Assembly: GCA_049509915.1 (NCBI GenBank)
Contig: JBEKZL010000151.1
Coordinates: 1 to 18,547 of the forward strand
From: JBEKYD01 sp049509915
GTDB taxonomy: Bacteria; Acidobacteriota; Terriglobia; Bryobacterales; Bryobacteraceae
Length of the DNA: 18,547 bases
Direction of reading: 5' to 3'
Within the stretch, counting starts at the first letter, position 1; the number at the start of each line of letters is the position of its first letter. The notes beneath the pieces were generated by a model. It saw only the letters and a program-made list of their open reading frames with translations, was not told the DNA's origin and did not search any database. The position numbers were made by a program, and so were the translations under genes. This document shows positions 14,287 through 18,547 of this stretch, one piece after another.

Positions 14287-15435
14287 ATGAGTGGCTTAGG
14301 ACACGTTTCGATTGCGAGCACTTTGATGCCAACCAACACCGATTCAAGCTTTCTGACCAGGTTGGACCCGCCGGACCAGACTGGCGCGGAGGGTCACCGG
14401 TTTATCCCCGACGACGGAGTCGCGGCGGTTTCCACCCAGCCATCCCAGGCTGAGAGCGTCCGTAGGAAATTCGAGGTCTTCATCGTCGACTCCGCGGATG
14501 TGTCGCATGGGGAAGACGACAACATCGAGCGGGAGGTTTTGCAGGACTGCGCGGACGTGCGACTGCTTCGATTGCGCTCCGAAGAAGAGTTCATGCCCTA
14601 TGCGAGTCACGCCGACGCCATCATTCTCTGGCACCACTTACAATTCACTTCCTCCCTGTTTGGCAACCTCTCCAGGACACGGCTGATCGTGCGCAACGGC
14701 GTGGGCTACGATAACGTCGATATAGCCGCGGCCGGCGCGAGAGGCATTCGCGTGGCGAACGTGCCGGATTACGGCACCGAAGAGGTGGCCGACCATGCGA
14801 TCACCTTGACTCTGGCGCTCATCCGCCAGTTGAAACCGCTGATGGCCGATGTGTCGCAGGGAGGCTGGGAGTGGCGGGCCGGGGTGAATTGCAGGAGAAT
14901 TCGCGGCCGTGTTTTCGGAGTCGTCGGCTGCGGCCGCATCGGCACGGCGGCGGCCTTGCGCGCGAAAGCGTTCGGTTTCGACGTGCGCTTTTACGATCCT
15001 TACCTCGCTTCCGGATACGAGAAGGCCATCGGCGTAGGGCGCAGCGCGAGTCTCGAAGAACTGCTGTCGGTTGCCGACGTGGTTTCCGTCCACACGCCGC
15101 TGACCGAAGAAACCAGGCACCTGATTGCCGGCCGGGAGCTGGCGCGGCTGCAGAAGTCGGCTTACCTGGTCAACACGGCGCGCGGTCCGGTGGTATCGTA
15201 CGAGGCGCTGTTCGACACCCTGTCACGGAGTGCGATCGCCGGCGCCGCCCTGGATGTACTGGAGGACGAACCGTCCGGAGCGAGCGCGCTCGCGCAGTTC
15301 CCGAATTGCATCGTGACCCCGCACAGCGCGTTCTACTCGCAGGAGTCCTTAATCGAAATGCGGACGAAATCGGCTGTCATCGTCCGAGACGCATTAGTCG
15401 ACGGCCGCTATGCCAACGTGGTGAACCGGGTATAG
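14287..15435 (+). CDS. D-isomer 2-hydroxyacid dehydrogenase, CtBP-like, NAD-dependent
   Basis: 382 residues from ATG 14287. It oxidises or reduces a 2-hydroxyacid or 2-ketoacid pair using NAD(P). The catalytic core begins near residue 61 (KFEVFIVDSADV). The dinucleotide loop is Gly214-x-Gly216-x2-Gly219 (VVGCGRIGTAA), and FYDPY supplies the acidic residue after the second strand. Arg299 (NTARGPVV), Glu328 (DVLEDEP) and His346 (TPHSAF) form the catalytic triad. The N-terminal ~60 residues have no counterpart in typical family members and look disordered, so the true start may be later, for example ATG 14326. No Shine-Dalgarno sequence is clear. The substrate is unknown. The lactonase and IclR regulator nearby suggest sugar-acid metabolism. 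Confidence 0.88.
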   Translation: MSGLGHVSIASTLMPTNTDSSFLTRLDPPDQTGAEGHRFIPDDGVAAVSTQPSQAESVRRKFEVFIVDSADVSHGEDDNIEREVLQDCADVRLLRLRSEEEFMPYASHADAIILWHHLQFTSSLFGNLSRTRLIVRNGVGYDNVDIAAAGARGIRVANVPDYGTEEVADHAITLTLALIRQLKPLMADVSQGGWEWRAGVNCRRIRGRVFGVVGCGRIGTAAALRAKAFGFDVRFYDPYLASGYEKAIGVGRSASLEELLSVADVVSVHTPLTEETRHLIAGRELARLQKSAYLVNTARGPVVSYEALFDTLSRSAIAGAALDVLEDEPSGASALAQFPNCIVTPHSAFYSQESLIEMRTKSAVIVRDALVDGRYANVVNRV

Positions 15436-15538
15436 AACCCCTCATGTCGTGATATCCGGGTTGCGCCGGCCTCCCGGCCCTACGGGGCAGGTTGCGGGAC
15501 TACTTCACACAACGCAATGCCGTACCAGAGCGCGATGT

Positions 15539-15544
15539 TACATT
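15539..15544 (+). promoter_or_regulatory. TANNNT -10-like box for the VOC gene
   Basis: TACATT ends 8 bases before the ATG at 15553 and no Shine-Dalgarno sequence lies between. The start is probably read from a leaderless or very short-leader transcript. A -35 is not visible. Confidence 0.35.
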
Positions 15545-15552
15545 AGCGGATT

Positions 15553-15936
15553 ATGGTGACAGGCATTGAACACGCCGCGATAGCATCGCCCGACCCGGAG
15601 CGGTTGGCCCACTGGTACGTGGACTGCCTCGGCTTCACGATCAATTATCAGTCGAAGAACAGCCGCACGGTGTTTGTAAAGACGCCGGATGGATCGATGA
15701 TCGAGATCATCGAAGCCGAAGGCCCGGCCGGCGAGCCAGCCAGGTTGAACGACGCCGGCCTGCGCCACCTGGCGCTCCAGGTCGAGGACTTTCCAGCCGC
15801 CTGCCGGCACCTCCAGGAGAAAGGAGTTACGTTTCTCGCCGAGCCGGTGCGGAAGGGTGGTAACTCCCTGGTGTTTTTCCGCGATCCGGACGGCAACATT
15901 CTCCACCTGCTGCACCGCGAAACCCCGCTCCCCTGA
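15553..15936 (+). CDS. VOC family protein (glyoxalase/dioxygenase superfamily)
   Basis: 127 residues, one vicinal oxygen chelate module with two beta-alpha-beta-beta-beta units. The likely metal residues are His7 (GIEHAAI), a Glu in MIEIIEAE, His in LRHLALQVED and the region at NILHLLHRE near the C-terminus, where His occupies the position that many relatives fill with Glu. The motif FRDPDGNILHLL is the standard family ending. Such proteins act as glyoxalase I, fosfomycin- or bleomycin-resistance proteins, dioxygenases or epimerases, and which of these applies cannot be told from the sequence. It lies 117 bases after the dehydrogenase and is convergent with the A/B-barrel gene. Confidence 0.88.
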   Translation: MVTGIEHAAIASPDPERLAHWYVDCLGFTINYQSKNSRTVFVKTPDGSMIEIIEAEGPAGEPARLNDAGLRHLALQVEDFPAACRHLQEKGVTFLAEPVRKGGNSLVFFRDPDGNILHLLHRETPLP

Positions 15937-15961
15937 AGGCTACGCCGGCGGCGCGAGATAA

Positions 15962-16366
15962 CTACACCGAATCGAACAGCAAAACGGTATAGTCCTTCGA
16001 CTTAAGCGTGTTTTCTATCGTGGGCCACGCCTTTTTGTGTACCTCGGAAGCTACCCATTTCTGTCTCAGCTCCTCGCTCTGGTACGTCAATTGGAAGCGG
16101 TAATTGACGCCGCCGGGCGCGGCGCCCTGGAGAGCCGATCGCAGTTTGCACATCTTCACATCGATATAGCCCGGAAACTTGACGGCAGCGGGCTTGAAGA
16201 TGGTATGGAAATTGTGCAGCATCTCCCGTTCTTTGGCCGGATCGACCGATAGATCCACGTGTAGAACGATGGGGTTGGACGCCGGTTTGTTCGGCTCTTG
16301 GGCGCCCGCGCCGCTCAGGCCGGCGGTGGCGCCCAGCATTGCCTTCAGGTAAGTTCGTCGCTTCAT
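15962..16366 (-). CDS. Tat-exported A/B-barrel (Dabb/ABM-like) protein
   Basis: 134 residues from ATG 16366; the ORF also begins with a GTG one codon earlier, but GGGAG lies just 4 bases before the ATG. The N-terminus is a twin-arginine signal (KRRTYLKAMLGATAGLSGAG), so the folded protein is exported. The mature part resembles the dimeric alpha/beta barrel of stress-responsive A/B-barrel or antibiotic-biosynthesis-monooxygenase proteins: a first strand with IVLHVDLSVDPAKE, a helix LHNFHTIFKPAA, then YRFQLTYQSEE, SEVHKKAWPTIE and the last strand YTVLLFDS. No catalytic residue is certain. It directly follows the lactonase lipoprotein on the opposite side of IclR, and probably shares its transcript, although the two genes are 18 bases apart with the A/B-barrel gene downstream. 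Confidence 0.8.
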   Translation of the reverse strand: MKRRTYLKAMLGATAGLSGAGAQEPNKPASNPIVLHVDLSVDPAKEREMLHNFHTIFKPAAVKFPGYIDVKMCKLRSALQGAAPGGVNYRFQLTYQSEELRQKWVASEVHKKAWPTIENTLKSKDYTVLLFDSV

Positions 16367-16384
16367 CACTCTCCCTTGTTTCGG

Positions 16385-17395
16385 TTAGTAAAGCGCTTTT
16401 TCGCCCGCTACAGCGAGGCGGATGCGGTACACGCCGGTCCTGGCGGTAATATAGAGCGTCTTCCCGTCTTCGGCCCAGGCGCAGTTGGCGGGTGTCTCGG
16501 GCGTCTTGATCGTGCCGAGGTGCTTGCCATCCGGTGCGAACACCCAGACACCGCCTGGGCCGCTGCCGTAGATGTTACCCTGCATGTCGACCTTCATGCC
16601 GTCGGGATTGCCGTCTTCCTTCACGTCGGTGACATCGGCGAGCACTTTGCCGTTCGAGACGGTGCCGTCGGGTTTAACGTCGTAACGCATGAAGACCTTG
16701 TGCTTTTCGTCGGAGTTATCGACGTAGAAAGTCTTCTCGTCGGGCGAGAAGGCTAGCCCGTTGGGGCGCGTCAGGTCCTTGACTACGACCTGTAACTTGC
16801 CGCCGGCATAACGAAAGACGCCGTTGAATTTCAACTCCTTGGCGGGGTCGTCGTCCTGTTTTAACAGACCGTATGGCGGGTCGGTGAAGTACAGCGCGCC
16901 GTCGGACTTATAGACCAAGTCGTTAGGACTGTTGAAGCGTTTGCCCTGGTATTTCTCCAGGTAAGGCGTCATGGTGAGGTCCTTCGCCACGCGTACAATG
17001 CGGCGATTGGTGTGTTGACAAAGGAGGATGAAGCCATCTTTATCGGCGATCATGGCGTTAGAGCCGATGAAAGACCCCGGAGGGGCGGACGACTGACCTC
17101 CGGAATTCGTGATCAGGACTTGCACCTGTCCGGACGGCGTAATGGAGCGAACCACGTTTCCCATCACGTCGCTAAACCAGAGGGTTCCGTCGGGCCGCCA
17201 CAGCGGTCCCTCGGTGAATTGGAATCCGCCGCCCACCTTTTCAATTACCGCATCTTTGGGTACGAGCGAATCGAACGCCGGGTCAAGGCGAACAATGCTC
17301 CCCACGCCGTGCGTTTCGGCCACAGGCGCGGGCGCCGGTGCTTGAGAGCAGCCAGCCAGCAGAACAGTAACAGCGAGAACAAGCAAAGATTTCAT
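16385..17395 (-). CDS. SMP-30/gluconolactonase-type lipoprotein
   Basis: 336 residues from ATG 17395 (MKSLLVLAVTVLLAGC). The lipobox LLAGC makes it a lipoprotein. An in-frame ATG at 17404 gives three extra residues, and the frame extends further upstream, but no start has a clear Shine-Dalgarno sequence. The product is a six-bladed beta-propeller of the SMP-30/gluconolactonase family, which hydrolyses sugar lactones. All four metal/active-site positions of SMP-30 are visible: Glu in FTEGPLW, Asn in NSPNDLVY, Asn in RPNGLAFS and Asp in GNPDGMKVD. The mature enzyme should act at the membrane or in the periplasm. It lies next to a divergent IclR gene, which may regulate it, and upstream of the A/B-barrel gene. 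Confidence 0.9.
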   Translation of the reverse strand: MKSLLVLAVTVLLAGCSQAPAPAPVAETHGVGSIVRLDPAFDSLVPKDAVIEKVGGGFQFTEGPLWRPDGTLWFSDVMGNVVRSITPSGQVQVLITNSGGQSSAPPGSFIGSNAMIADKDGFILLCQHTNRRIVRVAKDLTMTPYLEKYQGKRFNSPNDLVYKSDGALYFTDPPYGLLKQDDDPAKELKFNGVFRYAGGKLQVVVKDLTRPNGLAFSPDEKTFYVDNSDEKHKVFMRYDVKPDGTVSNGKVLADVTDVKEDGNPDGMKVDMQGNIYGSGPGGVWVFAPDGKHLGTIKTPETPANCAWAEDGKTLYITARTGVYRIRLAVAGEKALY

Positions 17396-17690
17396 ATTCG
17401 TCATTCGCGAGCAACACTTTCTTTTCGCGCCAGGAGTCACTCGATTCCAGGCACAACTGCAATTGTTCCCAAAACGGCACCGAACGTCAAGGAAATCTTT
17501 ACAGCCGACGCGGGGGAGTCTCCCAGGCTACAGGAGTCCACCGGGCAGGAAATAGGTTTGTCGGGCGCCGCTAATTACTACGGCTTTGCTATGCTCGCAC
17601 TCTACAGTGCTATAACTTACAGGCGTAGCCAACGGCTAATGGGACGGCACGGAGGTACCGGCCGGCCATCGTCACGCCAGCATCAGGCTC

Positions 17691-17719
17691 TTGACATTTG
17701 CGTAGGGGTCGACTAGGCT
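17691..17719 (+). promoter_or_regulatory. Sigma-70-type promoter of the IclR gene
   Basis: TTGACA (17691-17696, a perfect -35) is followed after exactly 17 bases by TAGGCT (17714-17719, four of six -10 positions). Transcription would begin near 17727, about 35 bases before the GTG. The 290-base rest of the divergent region back to the lactonase shows no other motif I would defend. Confidence 0.72.
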
Positions 17720-17761
17720 TTCCTTGAGACATGGTCTTTTGGCGCGCCTAGGGAGTTGGCC

Positions 17762-18520
17762 GTGAAGCCTGCTACGACGGTGGTGAAGGTTTGCCGCATC
17801 ATGGACCAGTTCCGCGACCGGTCCGCTTTAGGCGTTACCGATCTGGCCCGCAGAACCCGACTGCTGCCGAGTGACGTTCACCGCATCCTGACATCGCTCA
17901 AAGCCGACGGCTATATTTCCCAGGATCCGGAAACCAAGCAGTACCGGCTGGGGCTGGCGGTAATGCGGCTGGGGCTGGCGGCCTTTCAACGGAGCGTTCT
18001 GGCGGAGAAGGCGCGGCCCGAGCTAGTGAGGCTGTCCCAGGAGATCGAGGCCACTACTCACCTGGGGGTTCTGGACGAACGGGAGCTCGAAGTGGTGCTG
18101 GTGGACCAGATCGACGCTTCGCCCAAGAAAATGTTCCGGCCGCATCTGGGCGGGGCGGAACCCTTGCATTGCACGGCCCTGGGGAAACCCATCCTGGCCG
18201 GCATGAACCGGCATTTGATGCTGTATGCGCTGGAGAAGCGGGGCTTGGCACGGAGCACGCGGCACACCATCACCGACGTGGCCACGCTGGAGAGACAGTT
18301 CCAACAGGTGCGCCAGCAGGGTTACGCAGTGGATCGGGAAGAGTCTGCCGAGGGGGTTTGCTGCATTGGGAGTCCGGTGCGGGATTATACCGGTGCGGTG
18401 GTTGCCGCCATCAGCGTCTCCATGCCCACGGAGCAGTTCCTGATATGGGAGGAAGCGGATCTCGCGGCGTGTGTGAAGGCTGCCGGGGCGGCGGTATCGT
18501 CATCGCTCGGGGTCTGCTGA
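17762..18520 (+). CDS. IclR-family transcriptional regulator
   Basis: 252 residues from GTG 17762; a TTG two codons earlier sits directly against the GGGAG motif, whereas the GTG is 6 bases from it. The N-terminal winged helix-turn-helix is clear: VTDLARRTRLLPSDVHRILTSL, then GYISQDPETKQYRLG. The C-terminal effector-binding domain has the family signature near LHCTALGKPILAG, a Cys-containing ESAEGVCCIGSPV stretch and a final helix. IclR regulators usually bind small acids or sugar acids and repress or activate adjacent catabolic genes. It is divergent from the SMP-30 lactonase with about 365 bases between them, so this lactonase is the likely first target, and auto-regulation is probable. The true effector is unknown. 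The stop is close to the window end but inside it. Confidence 0.93.
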   Translation: MKPATTVVKVCRIMDQFRDRSALGVTDLARRTRLLPSDVHRILTSLKADGYISQDPETKQYRLGLAVMRLGLAAFQRSVLAEKARPELVRLSQEIEATTHLGVLDERELEVVLVDQIDASPKKMFRPHLGGAEPLHCTALGKPILAGMNRHLMLYALEKRGLARSTRHTITDVATLERQFQQVRQQGYAVDREESAEGVCCIGSPVRDYTGAVVAAISVSMPTEQFLIWEEADLAACVKAAGAAVSSSLGVC

Positions 18521-18547
18521 CGGCGGTCGCGGTCAGCCGGCCAAAAC

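Noticed and set aside
15460..15500. GC-rich hairpin and CCCTACGGGGCAGG stretch after the dehydrogenase, considered as a third copy of the double-hairpin repeat
   Set aside because: It shares only GGGGCAGG with the two copies and lacks the 12-mer and second hairpin.

Overview
The window is GC-rich, densely packed bacterial chromosome. It carries a PEP-CTERM protein, a DksA/TraR-type zinc-finger protein, a Tat-exported A/B-barrel protein, a secreted GH2 enzyme and an exported ~260-residue protein of a kind I associate with Acidobacteriota. The best guess is a soil acidobacterium of the Bryobacterales/Solibacter type. This is an inference from gene style, not from a marker gene. I see no rRNA, tRNA, CRISPR array, transposase or phage gene.

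Layout. 1-930: 3' part of a PLP-dependent alpha-oxoamine synthase, then a double-hairpin repeat. 1071-1544: small exported Cys-rich protein with an ExbD/TolR-like domain. 1618-3423: secreted GH2 beta-glucuronidase-like enzyme. 3464-4128: two-gene module of a small conserved-looking protein and an HNH nuclease. 4195-4776: unrecognised protein. 4907-6595 (minus): tightly coupled operon of a NadD-like adenylyltransferase, a cyclophilin and NadD. 6767-7156 (minus): DksA/TraR protein with a strong terminator. 7157-7664: about 500 bases with no convincing gene. 7665-12120 (minus): three-gene overlapping operon of a cytoplasmic molybdopterin oxidoreductase, a lipoprotein and a GT-C-like membrane protein. 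12121-12504: regulatory region with phased TTGTGCA repeats and a sigma-54-like promoter. 12505-13185: PEP-CTERM protein. 13319-14104: exported protein with a strong terminator. 14287-15936: CtBP-like D-2-hydroxyacid dehydrogenase and a VOC protein. 15962-17395 (minus): Tat-exported A/B-barrel protein and an SMP-30-type lactonase lipoprotein. 17762-18520: divergent IclR regulator.

How the parts may work together. The right end (lactonase, IclR regulator, dehydrogenase) looks like a sugar-acid utilisation neighbourhood. The secreted glucuronidase-like enzyme could supply such sugar acids, but it lies 11 kb away and the link is inference. NadD makes NAD. The oxidoreductase operon links a cytoplasmic Mo/W enzyme to two envelope proteins that appear to share a C-terminal domain, which is the most unusual arrangement here.

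The most interesting signals are that operon and its shared domain; the sigma-54-like site with 10-bp-phased heptamers upstream of the PEP-CTERM gene; four genes with a TANNNT box 6-8 nt before the start codon and no Shine-Dalgarno, as expected for leaderless mRNAs; and the NadD/cyclophilin/NadD-like operon.
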